Origin: Yinghuangia soli
Lineage (GTDB): Bacteria > Actinomycetota > Actinomycetes > Streptomycetales > Streptomycetaceae
Length of the DNA: 53,572 nucleotides
Direction of reading: 5' to 3'
NCBI RefSeq assembly: GCF_021502675.1
Contig: NZ_JAKFHA010000001.1
Coordinates: 245,378 to 298,949 of the forward strand
Numbering within the stretch: the first letter of the stretch is position 1; each line of letters starts with the position of its first letter. Positions 42,813 to 50,319 of this stretch are shown here, piece by piece. A program made the position numbers and the translations under genes. The notes beneath the pieces were generated by a model. It worked only from the letters and a program-made list of their open reading frames with translations. It searched no databases and was not told the DNA's origin.

Positions 42813-43157
42813 ATGATCCAGCGCTTCGAAAGCAACGCCCGCATGTCCCAGGCCACCGTGCACAACGGCACGGTCTACCTGGCCGGCGTGGTCGCCGACG
42901 ACCTCACCCAGAGCGTGGGCGTCCAGACCAAGACCGTGCTGGCCGGCATCGACCGCCTGCTCGCGCTGGCCGGCACCGACAAGACCCGGATCCTGCGCGC
43001 CGAGATCTTCCTCGCCGACATCAAGGACTTCGCGGACATGAACGCGGAGTGGGACGCCTGGGTGCCGGAGGGCGCAGCCCCGGCGCGCGCGACCGTGCAG
43101 GCCGCGCTGTACACCCCCGAGGCGCTCGTCGAGATCGTGGTCACCGCGGCGGTCTGA
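42813..43157 (+). CDS. RidA/YjgF family protein
   Basis: A 114-aa RidA-type protein. It has the family pattern with RAEIFLADIKDFADMNAEW, and PARATVQAAL carries the conserved Arg (Arg92) followed by VEIVV. Family enzymes hydrolyse reactive enamines or imines from PLP enzymes. This compact version lacks some of the N-terminal motif of housekeeping RidA, so the substrate is open. ATG 42813 follows AGAGGA. It is divergent from the SpoIIE gene and convergent with the LLM oxidoreductase across a large terminator. Confidence 0.9.
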   Translation: MIQRFESNARMSQATVHNGTVYLAGVVADDLTQSVGVQTKTVLAGIDRLLALAGTDKTRILRAEIFLADIKDFADMNAEWDAWVPEGAAPARATVQAALYTPEALVEIVVTAAV

Positions 43158-43170
43158 CGCTCCTGCGTTC

Positions 43171-43209
43171 CCCGTTCTTCCTGCGGCCCGGGGCCGCAGG
43201 AAGAACGGG
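43171..43209. terminator. bidirectional terminator
   Basis: A perfect 19-bp inverted repeat (arm CCCGTTCTTCCTGCGGCCC at 43171-43189, other arm 43191-43209) separates the convergent ridA and LLM genes. Confidence 0.9.
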
Positions 43210-43250
43210 CCGGCGGCTCGGCACGCAGGAAGAACGGGTCGGCGGCTCGG
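43196..43250. repeat. 26-bp direct repeat including terminator arm
   Basis: Units 43196-43221 and 43225-43250 (GCAGGAAGAACGGG then CGGCGGCTCGG) differ by one base and are separated by 3 nt. The first contains part of the right arm of the terminator and the second a copy of it. Confidence 0.85.
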
Positions 43251-43253
43251 CCG

Positions 43254-44099
43254 TCACCCGGCCCGCAGCGGCTCCAGCGCCGCGGCCAGCTCGGCCACCA
43301 CGCCCTCCCCTACCGGCGCTTGGAGGTACACGATCCCGAGGTCCAGCCCGACCTCCGCATACGCCTCGGCCTGCCGGACGACGTCCGCGACCGTCTTGCC
43401 GGGCCACATCATCAGGTGCGTGGACGTCGTGATCTCGGCCGGGTCGCGGCCCAGATCGGCGCAGTGCGCGTGCAGCACGTCGCGCTTGCGGGCGAAGTCC
43501 GCGGGCGCCCCGCCGGGGAAGTTCCAGTGCTGCGCGTACTTGGCGGCGATGCGCAACGTGCGCTTCTCACCGCCCCCGCCGATGCAGACGGGCGGGTACG
43601 GCCGCTGCACGCTCTTGGGTTCGCAGCGGGCCTCGGTGAGCGTGTAGTAGCGGCCGGAGAAGTCCGTCACCGGGTCGCGCAGCAGCGAGGTGACGATCTC
43701 GCAGGCCTCCTCGAACCGGTCGAACCGCTCGGTCATCGTGCCGAGCTCGATGCCGTACGCGTCCGCTTCCCGCTCGCTCCAGCCCGCACCGAGCCCGAGT
43801 TCGAGCCGGCCGCCGCTGATCACGTCCAGCGTGGCGGCCATGTTGGCGAGCACCGCAGGGTGCCGGTAGACGATGCCGGTGACCAGGCAGCCGATCCGGA
43901 TCCGCGAGGTGGCCTGGGCCAGCGCACCCAGCGCGGTCCACGCCTCCAGGCACGGGCCGTCCGGGTCGCCGTAGATCGGATAGAAGTGGTCGAACGTCCA
44001 TGCCGACTCGAACACTTCCTCCGCATCGGCGGCCCGCCAGAGCGCGAGAAGCTCGTCCCATGCGCAGTGCTGGGGCATGAGCTTGATGCCGAACCGCAT
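43254..44099 (-). CDS. LLM class F420-dependent oxidoreductase
   Basis: A 281-aa luciferase-like monooxygenase-fold protein. MRFGIKLMPQHCAWDELLALWRAADA, RIRIGCLVTGIVYRHPAVLANMAATLDVISGGRLELGLGAGWSEREADAYGI and PYPPVCIGGGGEKRTLRIAAKYAQHWN fit the F420-dependent TIGR03560-like branch. It has the beta-alpha barrel but no obvious FMN-specific motif, so an F420H2 cofactor is likely. ATG 44099 follows GGAG by 8 nt. It lies 56 bp downstream of the bicupin gene and is probably cotranscribed. Confidence 0.92.
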   Translation of the reverse strand: MRFGIKLMPQHCAWDELLALWRAADAEEVFESAWTFDHFYPIYGDPDGPCLEAWTALGALAQATSRIRIGCLVTGIVYRHPAVLANMAATLDVISGGRLELGLGAGWSEREADAYGIELGTMTERFDRFEEACEIVTSLLRDPVTDFSGRYYTLTEARCEPKSVQRPYPPVCIGGGGEKRTLRIAAKYAQHWNFPGGAPADFARKRDVLHAHCADLGRDPAEITTSTHLMMWPGKTVADVVRQAEAYAEVGLDLGIVYLQAPVGEGVVAELAAALEPLRAG

Positions 44100-44155
44100 G
44101 TATCTGGCTCCGATCCACTCGACGAACCTGCCGACTCCCGCCCCGCGACGACGCG

Positions 44156-45064
44156 CTAGGCCGGAGGTATCTCCACCACGACCACCACCGCGGGCTCGTC
44201 CCCCGCGGCCGTCCACCCCGGCACCGCCCCGCGATGCACGGCGACGTCACCGGATCGCAGCAGGACCTCACCTCGATCCGCACCGCCGAGCCGTACGGCA
44301 CCCGACACCACCGCCGCGATCCCCACGGCCGCCCCTGCCCTTCCTCCACAAGGCCCGGGACCGGCAACCCGACGGAACACCGTCCCGTCCCCCGCACGCC
44401 ACAACTCCCTCTCCCCCAAGCCCCCTGACGCGGCCTCCGACACGACGGCCCCGGCCCACCCCCCGGCTCCCGCCTCAGCCGGAACCAGCCCAGACGCTCC
44501 ATCCGCCCCGGTCCCCGTCACCAGGCAACCCGGCCCGCCCCCGCTGCCTGTAAGCCCCTCGTCCCCGTCGACCGCGATCAGCACCGTCAGATAGGTGCAC
44601 GGCGACGCATCCGCGACCCGCCAGCGGTGCATCGTGGCCCGCTGCACGACCGCATCCCCAGGCCCGAGTTCGTACTCGCCCGCGTCGAGCCCGAGCACGA
44701 TCCGGCCGTCGAGCACCACCATCAGGTCCAAGGTCTCGGACCGGTGCATCCCCGGCCGCTCCGGGTCGCCACCCGGCATCGGCAGCCACCGCTGATCCGG
44801 CGGCGTACCGTCCGGCACCCCCGGCAGCCGCACGACGCGCGCCGCGATCCCGTCCCCCTCCGGAAACGCCCCGATCGAGGCCGGCTCCGGATCACCGCCG
44901 TCCTCGGGCCCCTTCGGCCGGGCGTCCGCCCACCACAGCTCGGACACCCCGTGCCCGGTCGGCGCCGACACCGTCAGTGGCGGCACACCGTCCGACAGGA
45001 CCACCACACGGCCGTCCCCGTCCCACCCGGTCACGACCCTGCGCACCGCAAACGGCTCCACCAC
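44156..45064 (-). CDS. bicupin protein
   Basis: A 302-aa protein with two cupin domains. The first (about residues 80-170) has the motif 1 pattern PGMHRSETLDLMVVLDGRIVLGLDAGEYELGPGDAVVQRATMHRWRV, and the second (about 215-300) has a looser AAVVSGAVRLGGADRGEVLLRSGDVAVHRGAVPGW. The metal-type His in the first (GMHRSET and TMHRW) are retained. The second has few metal ligands and may be structural. The substrate is unknown. GTG 45064 or the next codon GTG 45061 follows GGAGG. It is upstream of the LLM gene on the same strand. Confidence 0.75.
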   Translation of the reverse strand: MVEPFAVRRVVTGWDGDGRVVVLSDGVPPLTVSAPTGHGVSELWWADARPKGPEDGGDPEPASIGAFPEGDGIAARVVRLPGVPDGTPPDQRWLPMPGGDPERPGMHRSETLDLMVVLDGRIVLGLDAGEYELGPGDAVVQRATMHRWRVADASPCTYLTVLIAVDGDEGLTGSGGGPGCLVTGTGADGASGLVPAEAGAGGWAGAVVSEAASGGLGERELWRAGDGTVFRRVAGPGPCGGRAGAAVGIAAVVSGAVRLGGADRGEVLLRSGDVAVHRGAVPGWTAAGDEPAVVVVVEIPPA

Positions 45065-45694
45065 GCCGCCTCCTCGTCACATCCGCAAGCCCCGCAACAA
45101 CCCAGGCCCGGCCACCAAGTCCCCCGACCACCACCGCAGCACTATCTAATGAGCCCGCATCATTAACAATCCTCAGCACTCCAACGGCGACCCCGTGAGG
45201 ACAACCCGCTGTGTGATGTTGCTGTCGGCCTGCAATGCCTCGGTGAGGGCTTGGGCGGTCGCGAAACGCCGATCCGGTGGGGCGCGTCCCGGTCGGGATG
45301 CCCGGCACCCTTCCAGGTCTTGGCGTCGGCCTGGAGGGTGCACCCGTTCTCCGGCAGCAGGCAGCCCACGGTCGGCGCGGACATGGCGCGGCCCTGCCGG
45401 GTCGACTCATCGGCGAGGTTCCGCAGCGACTTCGTCGTCCACCTCAGTGGCGACGTGGGATCGCCCCGTTCGTCCGGTTCGACGAGGGCCGGCAGCGCCG
45501 GTGTGAGATGCGGGGCCTTCGCTGCGGCCCGCCATCGCTACTGGACCGGGCCGCGCCGCCTGCGCAATCTCCGCGGATGTCCTGCACAACGCCGAACTAC
45601 CGTTCTGGACAAGCCGATTGCCCTGCATTGCGGCCATGCTCCCGTGCTACGGTGCGCGGGTCCGCACCTGCGTCCGGACCCTGGGGGCAAGCCC
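45065..45694. other. gap with no recognised gene
   Basis: A 630-bp region between the bicupin (minus) and the lipoprotein gene (plus). Around 45130-45180 it is comparatively AT-rich, a likely promoter area. Open frames cross it on both strands, but none has a convincing start, codon bias or motif. A minus-strand piece near 45180-45290 reads RRFATAQALTEALQADSN, which loosely resembles a protein-kinase C-terminal end and could be gene debris. Confidence 0.4.
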
Positions 45695-46528
45695 ATGCGA
45701 GCGACTCCCGCCCTTCCCGCCCGTTCTGCTCGGTCCGCCCTTCGCGCCCTGCTCCGCACGGCCGCCGCGCCCCTGCTCGCGGTCGTGCTCGTGGCCTCCT
45801 GCACCGGGGGATCCGATACGGCGGGCACCCCGCCGCAGAGCACCGTGGCCGGCAGCCCGCAGACCACCCCGCCCGGCACCCCTGCGTCGCCCGCCGGCGA
45901 GCCGCCGTCCCCGAGCCCGGCCCCCTCGCCGTCGCTCGCCGACGCCGACCTCGAATCCGTGCTCATCGCCGACGGGGACGTCCCCGGCTATTTCCTGGAC
46001 CCGCTCGAGAACGCACCCGGCAGTGCGCAATCTCCGGACGAAGGACCTGCCTGCCGACCGGAGAACGCCCTCTTCTTCGGGGCCCACAAGGGCGCCTATC
46101 TCGACTCGCCCTACCGGCGCATCGTCGGCACGGGCCTGGTTCGCCCGGCGGCGCCCGCAGGGACCGCCACGATCCACATCTCGACGTTCGACCCCGGGCA
46201 GATCGAGAACTTTCTGCAGGCGGTCCGGGAATCCGTGCCCTTGTGCCTTTCCCAATGGCGCAAACTCCCTGGAAGCGACGAGTTCGCCCCGGTCGCCGAC
46301 CTGGTGGAAATGCCCCCGCTGGGTGACGACCGGCTGGCGATCAGCGTCCTGGGCTCGCCGCAGACCGGCTCGTGGCTGCTCACCTCGGCCGTGGTCCGCG
46401 TCGGCAACGTGCTGATATGGGGCATCGAAGCGGACAACGACGACGACAGCCACGCCGGCCTGATCTCCCTGGACCTGCTCCGCGCCCAGGTGGACAAGGT
46501 CACCGCCGCCGCGACTGCTCCCCGGTGA
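45695..46528 (+). CDS. secreted lipoprotein of unknown function
   Basis: A 277-aa lipoprotein. An Ala/Arg n-region and hydrophobic core PLLAVVLVAS end at the lipobox LVASC with Cys36. A Thr/Pro/Ser-rich linker (about residues 45-85) precedes a domain of about 190 residues with IADGDVPGYFLDP, RPENALFFGAH, GTATIHISTFDPGQIENFLQAVRESV and LGSPQTGSWLLTSAVVRVGNVLIWGI. Two cysteines (CRPEN and PLCLS) may form a disulphide. This resembles the sensor-type lipoproteins of streptomycetes, but the family is not known. ATG 45695 follows GGGGG. Longer in-frame readings have no export signal. Confidence 0.8.
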   Translation: MRATPALPARSARSALRALLRTAAAPLLAVVLVASCTGGSDTAGTPPQSTVAGSPQTTPPGTPASPAGEPPSPSPAPSPSLADADLESVLIADGDVPGYFLDPLENAPGSAQSPDEGPACRPENALFFGAHKGAYLDSPYRRIVGTGLVRPAAPAGTATIHISTFDPGQIENFLQAVRESVPLCLSQWRKLPGSDEFAPVADLVEMPPLGDDRLAISVLGSPQTGSWLLTSAVVRVGNVLIWGIEADNDDDSHAGLISLDLLRAQVDKVTAAATAPR

Positions 46529-46615
46529 TTCCGGCGCCGCCGGTCACCGCACGTCGGACCAGCCGTACGACGGCATGCCGCACTCCCTCCCCCTGCCCGC
46601 TCCCCACCCCTCCGG

Positions 46616-46628
46616 CATGATGCACGCA
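46616..46628 (+). promoter_or_regulatory. -10 element of a leaderless transcript (phzF)
   Basis: CATGAT at 46616-46621 ends 6 nt before the ATG at 46628 and there is no Shine-Dalgarno. This is the same spacing as at 16502-16514. Confidence 0.45.
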
Positions 46629-47470
46629 TGACAGAGATCCTGAAGTACACGGCGTTTTCGGCCGATCCGTCCGGCGGCAATCCCGCCGGCGTCGTCCCCG
46701 ATGCCACCGGGCTGACCGAGCCCCGCATGCTCGAGATCGCCGCCGACCTCGGCTTCTCGGAGACCGCCTTCCTCTTCCCCACCGGGGAACGCGCTTACCG
46801 CATCCGCTACTTCAGCCCGCTCGCCGAGGTGGCGTTCTGCGGCCACGCCACCATCGCGACTGCGGTCGCCCTCGGTGAGCGCATCGGCCCGGGCACCATC
46901 GAACTGGCCACCCAGGCCGGCCCCGTTCCCGTCGACGTCACCGCCGACCCCGAGTCCGGCCGGCTCTCCGCGACCCTCACCAGCCCCCCGGTGTCCAGCA
47001 CCGCGGCGTCCGACGACGACGTCGCCCGCACCCTCGCCGCCCTCGGCTGGTCGGCCGACGACCTCGACCCCGCGTACCCGCCGCACGTCGCCGACGCGGG
47101 CAACCTCCACCTCGTCCTCGCCGCCGCCACCCGGGCCCGCCTGGCCGACCTCGACTACGACTTCGAGGCCCTCGGCAAGCTGACCGCCGAGCGCAACTGG
47201 ACGACCGTCCACCTCTTCTGGGCCGAGTCCCCGACCGTCTTCCACGCCCGCGACCCGTTCCCCACCGGCGGCGTCGTCGAAGACCCCGCCACCGGCGCCG
47301 CAGCCGCCGCCTTCACCGGCTACCTCCGCGACCTCGGTTTCATCGGCGCGGACACCGCCATCACCATCCACCAAGGCGTCGACATGGGCCGCCCCAGCCT
47401 CCTCGCCGCCTCCCCCATCCCCCACCGCCCCAACACCAAGGTCACCGGCACCGCCGTAGCCCTCCCCTGA
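46628..47470 (+). CDS. PhzF family isomerase/epimerase
   Basis: A 280-aa PhzF-fold protein. TAFSADPSGGNPAGVV is the N-terminal signature, GFSETAFLF places the catalytic Glu at position 45, and the second lobe carries YFSPLAEVAFCGHATIATAVAL and RDPFPTGGVVEDPATGAAAAAF. Length and motifs fit a complete enzyme. It is not in a phenazine cluster, so a housekeeping isomerase or unknown substrate is likely. Translation is probably leaderless. Confidence 0.92.
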   Translation: MTEILKYTAFSADPSGGNPAGVVPDATGLTEPRMLEIAADLGFSETAFLFPTGERAYRIRYFSPLAEVAFCGHATIATAVALGERIGPGTIELATQAGPVPVDVTADPESGRLSATLTSPPVSSTAASDDDVARTLAALGWSADDLDPAYPPHVADAGNLHLVLAAATRARLADLDYDFEALGKLTAERNWTTVHLFWAESPTVFHARDPFPTGGVVEDPATGAAAAAFTGYLRDLGFIGADTAITIHQGVDMGRPSLLAASPIPHRPNTKVTGTAVALP

Positions 47471-47784
47471 CCCACGCGCGCCTTCACCTCGCCTCTCCTG
47501 GCCTGCAAGTAATCCACCGACGCCAGGCAACCACGCGGCAGCACCGGTGCCGCAGCAGGAATCCGAGCAACTCCACTCGGAACAAACAGCCGTCGACCGG
47601 GTCATTCGGATACGGTTGCCCCAACTGCGTGCCTTCCCGGAGGGTGCCAGGAGGAGTTCACGGACCGGTTCACCGACGTGGACGAGTACGGCAGGGCCAC
47701 TCAAGTGGACTCACCTCGTGTGAGAGCGGATGCCCGGTTGGGCGACCGCCTGCCATCCGCTCGTTCACGACGAGGAGTGGCCCG
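47471..47784. other. gap with no recognised gene
   Basis: A 314-bp gap. I see no gene here apart from the Shine-Dalgarno (GAGGAG at 47772-47777) of the following small peptide. Confidence 0.45.
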
Positions 47785-47913
47785 TTGAATCCCTTCGAGC
47801 ACAAGCCCGCGCGCCGTACCTGGATCCGCGAGATCCTCATCGGCGCCGCAGCCGCGATCGTTGCCGACCTGCTGTCGGCGTTGGTCGAGGTGGTGACGCA
47901 GTTGCTCGCCTGA
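47785..47913 (+). CDS. 42-aa single-pass membrane peptide
   Basis: A 42-aa peptide starting at TTG 47785 with GAGGAG 7 nt upstream. It has a basic N terminus (FEHKPARRTWIRE) followed by a hydrophobic helix (ILIGAAAAIVADLLSALVEVV). This layout (NPFEHKPARRTWIREI) resembles the small DUF6408-type peptides of streptomycetes, though the name is a tentative memory. Peptides of this kind could be membrane toxins or regulators. It is followed by a clear terminator and precedes the nuclease-helicase pair, which is on the other strand. Confidence 0.6.
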   Translation: MNPFEHKPARRTWIREILIGAAAAIVADLLSALVEVVTQLLA

Positions 47914-47921
47914 GGTGAGCT

Positions 47922-47952
47922 CGTGTGGCGGGCCCGGTGAGCCCGCCACACG
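47922..47952. terminator. terminator between the small peptide and the helicase gene
   Basis: A perfect 12-bp stem (CGTGTGGCGGGC with GCCCGCCACACG) with a 7-nt loop begins 9 nt after the peptide stop and lies 79 bp beyond the convergent helicase stop. Confidence 0.88.
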
Positions 47953-48030
47953 CCGCACCTTGCTCCGTGTGGCCCGCACCTCGGGCTCGGGCGGCCCGAC
48001 AGCTCAAGCCCGGACTGCCGGGACGGGCGA

Positions 48031-50148
48031 TCAGAACAGGAACAGCTGGTTCGCCCCGCTGCCCTGCTTTTTCCCCGTGCGCGACTTCCCTCGGCCGCGT
48101 CGGGGCCGGGGCAGATGCGGCACCCGGGCTTCCGGCGGAAGGTTCGCCCACGTCGGACGCAGTCCGTGGATCTGGATCTCGCCGACGAGTTCCTTCAGAT
48201 AGGCCCTGGTCTGCTCGTCAGTCGAATAGAGAACCGTGGCGCGGCTCGCGCGGGTCATGAGCACGTGGTACGAGTGCGTGACGCACCTGGCGAATTCATC
48301 GTCGGGCAGGGTCCCCATCCGCACGCTGGGGTCGCAGGAGCCGGGCTCCAGCAATTCGCGGATCCCAGTCTCCGGGTTCTTGGCGTCCTTGCCGCGCCGG
48401 AACTCCCACCGTCCGTCGCGGCGCACCATGTCGTCCCCGATGATCACGCCGCACCAATCCCATTCCAGTCCCTGCGCGGTGTACACGCAGCCGATCTGGT
48501 CGAGGCCGGCGTCGTACACGGACCACAACTTCGCGGGCGGGGCGTCGCCGGCGCAGAAGTTGTCGCCCTTGGCATTCCACGAACGTTTCCACTCTCCGAT
48601 GCGGATATCGGTCTCGAGGCGCCGTTCGTCCCCCTGCGGCTCGTTCCACGGCCAGCAGTATCCGGCGACCATGCGCGCGGTGGCCCCGGCCAAGGCCTCG
48701 GAGCGGATGATGCTCTCCAGTTCCTCCGGGCTGTCGGCCACCTCGACATGCATCAGACCGTCCGGAGTCCATTCCCGCGGCTCCTCCCCGGACAGCCCCA
48801 GCGCTGCGCGGACCCAGCGGATGTACGCGTCGCTGCCCCCGCAGCGGAACTGCTCGCGGAGGTTGTAGCGCCTCGGGATGGTGCCGTGCCGTGCCGCTGC
48901 CTCTTCGATAAGGCGCACCGTACCGACCTCGTCCGGGCGGACCGTCTGGCTCTCGTCGAGGAAGAACACGGTCAGCCGCGCGGCGTTGATCAGTTCGTCC
49001 ACCTGCGGCTCTGTACCGGTGCGCTTTCCCATCCAGTTGGTGGAGAACTTCCTGATCCGGTGCGCCTCGTCGCACAGCAGGACGTCGAGCGGAGGTTCCG
49101 GGGTGGTGACGAAACTGCTGAAGTAGGTGAAGCTCCGCTGGAACTCGGTGTCCCCGTAACCCACGTGCTGCTGCATGGCGGTGTTGAAGGCACGACTGCC
49201 GCTCGCGTATCTGACGGTCCGGCCTTCGGCTTCGAGTTCGGCCTTCACCTGAAGGCCCACGGCACTCTTTCCTGTCCCCGCACCACCGGTGACCAGGAAC
49301 ACCGCCTTGGCGGTGTCCCGTACCAGAGACGGCTGGGCCGCCTTGCCCAGTGCGACGGTCGCCGCGTCCATGATGTCCTCGGCCACGAGCTTTTGCCGGC
49401 CTCGCAAGGTGAAGACCGTGTCCTCGCCGCGCGCGTTGATCATGGCGTCGAGCAAGGGCGTATTGCGGACGTTCAAGCGGGCCATGAGGGCCTCGGCGGC
49501 CGATGCCGCGCCCTCTGGTGCGAAGTGGCTGCGGAAGTCGCTACGCAGGCGCTTCCTGCCATCCTGGGTATACATGCGGCCGCAGACACCGGTCGGCAGC
49601 GCCAGGTCAACGAGAGGTTTCACGGATTCGTCGGTCATTCCGTGCATGTAGGCGAATCCACCGCACTCGAATGTGATTCCTCCGAGCGGCCCCCGCTCCC
49701 CCGTGAACAAGTCGTAGTTCTGCTGGAGTTGGACGGTCGGGTGCTTCTTGCCCCCGTCGATGCCCGGAACGAACACCTCCGCAGCGCTTGCGGGCGTGAC
49801 GCGGGCCGCTTGGGACCAGCGCTTCATCTCGACCAGTTGCACGGAAAGGCCGTGGCTCTCGGGGTGGCGGCCGACGAGCACGACGTCGATCAACTGCGGG
49901 CCACCCGACGTCGGCAGGCCGTCGACGGTAGCGGAGCACTCGACGATCATCTGGACGTTGCCGCGGTCGGCAGCCACCAGATCGCAGGCAAGCTGGACCA
50001 GGCTCTCGGCCCAAGCCGTCCTCTCGTGTTCCGAGGCCGCGGAGCCGCGAAAGTACCGCCATCGTTCCGCAAGATGCGGCACCATCCGGCGTCTTGCGTC
50101 GAGTGCCAGCAGGTCGTCCGCCGACAGCTTCAGGAGCAGCATGGACAC
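48031..50148 (-). CDS. PD-(D/E)XK nuclease-DUF2075 helicase fusion (copy 1)
   Basis: A 705-aa protein. An N-terminal PD-(D/E)XK-like domain (IVECSATVDG, Asp in QLIDVVLVG, then QLVEMKRWSQA with E-x-K near 106) precedes a superfamily-1-like ATPase of the DUF2075 type: Walker A GGAGTGKSA (about 287-295), Walker B DVLLCDEAHRIR, then VFFLDESQTV, REQFRCGGSDAYIRWV, DQIGCVYTAQGLEWDWCGVIIG and ARCVTHSYHVLMTRA. The C terminus is a basic tail. GTG 50148 is the start; GGGGGA lies 9 nt upstream inside the conserved leader hairpin. Copy 2 lies 171 bp upstream on the same strand. The domain pair suggests DNA or RNA cleavage and unwinding, for example in phage defence. Confidence 0.85.
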   Translation of the reverse strand: MSMLLLKLSADDLLALDARRRMVPHLAERWRYFRGSAASEHERTAWAESLVQLACDLVAADRGNVQMIVECSATVDGLPTSGGPQLIDVVLVGRHPESHGLSVQLVEMKRWSQAARVTPASAAEVFVPGIDGGKKHPTVQLQQNYDLFTGERGPLGGITFECGGFAYMHGMTDESVKPLVDLALPTGVCGRMYTQDGRKRLRSDFRSHFAPEGAASAAEALMARLNVRNTPLLDAMINARGEDTVFTLRGRQKLVAEDIMDAATVALGKAAQPSLVRDTAKAVFLVTGGAGTGKSAVGLQVKAELEAEGRTVRYASGSRAFNTAMQQHVGYGDTEFQRSFTYFSSFVTTPEPPLDVLLCDEAHRIRKFSTNWMGKRTGTEPQVDELINAARLTVFFLDESQTVRPDEVGTVRLIEEAAARHGTIPRRYNLREQFRCGGSDAYIRWVRAALGLSGEEPREWTPDGLMHVEVADSPEELESIIRSEALAGATARMVAGYCWPWNEPQGDERRLETDIRIGEWKRSWNAKGDNFCAGDAPPAKLWSVYDAGLDQIGCVYTAQGLEWDWCGVIIGDDMVRRDGRWEFRRGKDAKNPETGIRELLEPGSCDPSVRMGTLPDDEFARCVTHSYHVLMTRASRATVLYSTDEQTRAYLKELVGEIQIHGLRPTWANLPPEARVPHLPRPRRGRGKSRTGKKQGSGANQLFLF

Positions 50149-50158
50149 GGTGTGTTGT

Positions 50159-50224
50159 CCCCCAAGGCACGAGAAGCTCGTGCGGATGGGGGCATGTCCT
50201 CGCGAAGGAAGCCCGTCGGACCGC
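50159..50224 (-). promoter_or_regulatory. conserved structured leader with SD-sequestering hairpin (copy 1)
   Basis: On the transcript of the minus strand a conserved 5' block GCGGTCCGACGGGCTTCC is followed by AGGACATG and the hairpin CCCCCA-TCC-GCACGAG-CTT-CTCGTGC-CT-TGGGGG. The G-run is the Shine-Dalgarno of the helicase gene, so pairing with the C-run should block translation. The AUG before the C-run opens a 21-codon frame starting MPPSARASRAL that overlaps the gene start. A TAGGAT -10 lies at about 50258 on the minus strand. Confidence 0.6.
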
Positions 50225-50319
50225 AGTCTGTCCGGATGATCCTAGACGGAAGCGTTGGCCGGCGGGTTCCGCTCGCGCGACCGGTCAGGAGTCGGACGAT
50301 CACCCGATCGGCCGCTTCC

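Noticed and set aside
50193-50195. AUG of the leader frame as the start of the helicase gene copy 1
   Set aside because: That frame (21 codons) ends inside the helicase start region and is out of frame with it. It is kept only as a possible leader peptide.
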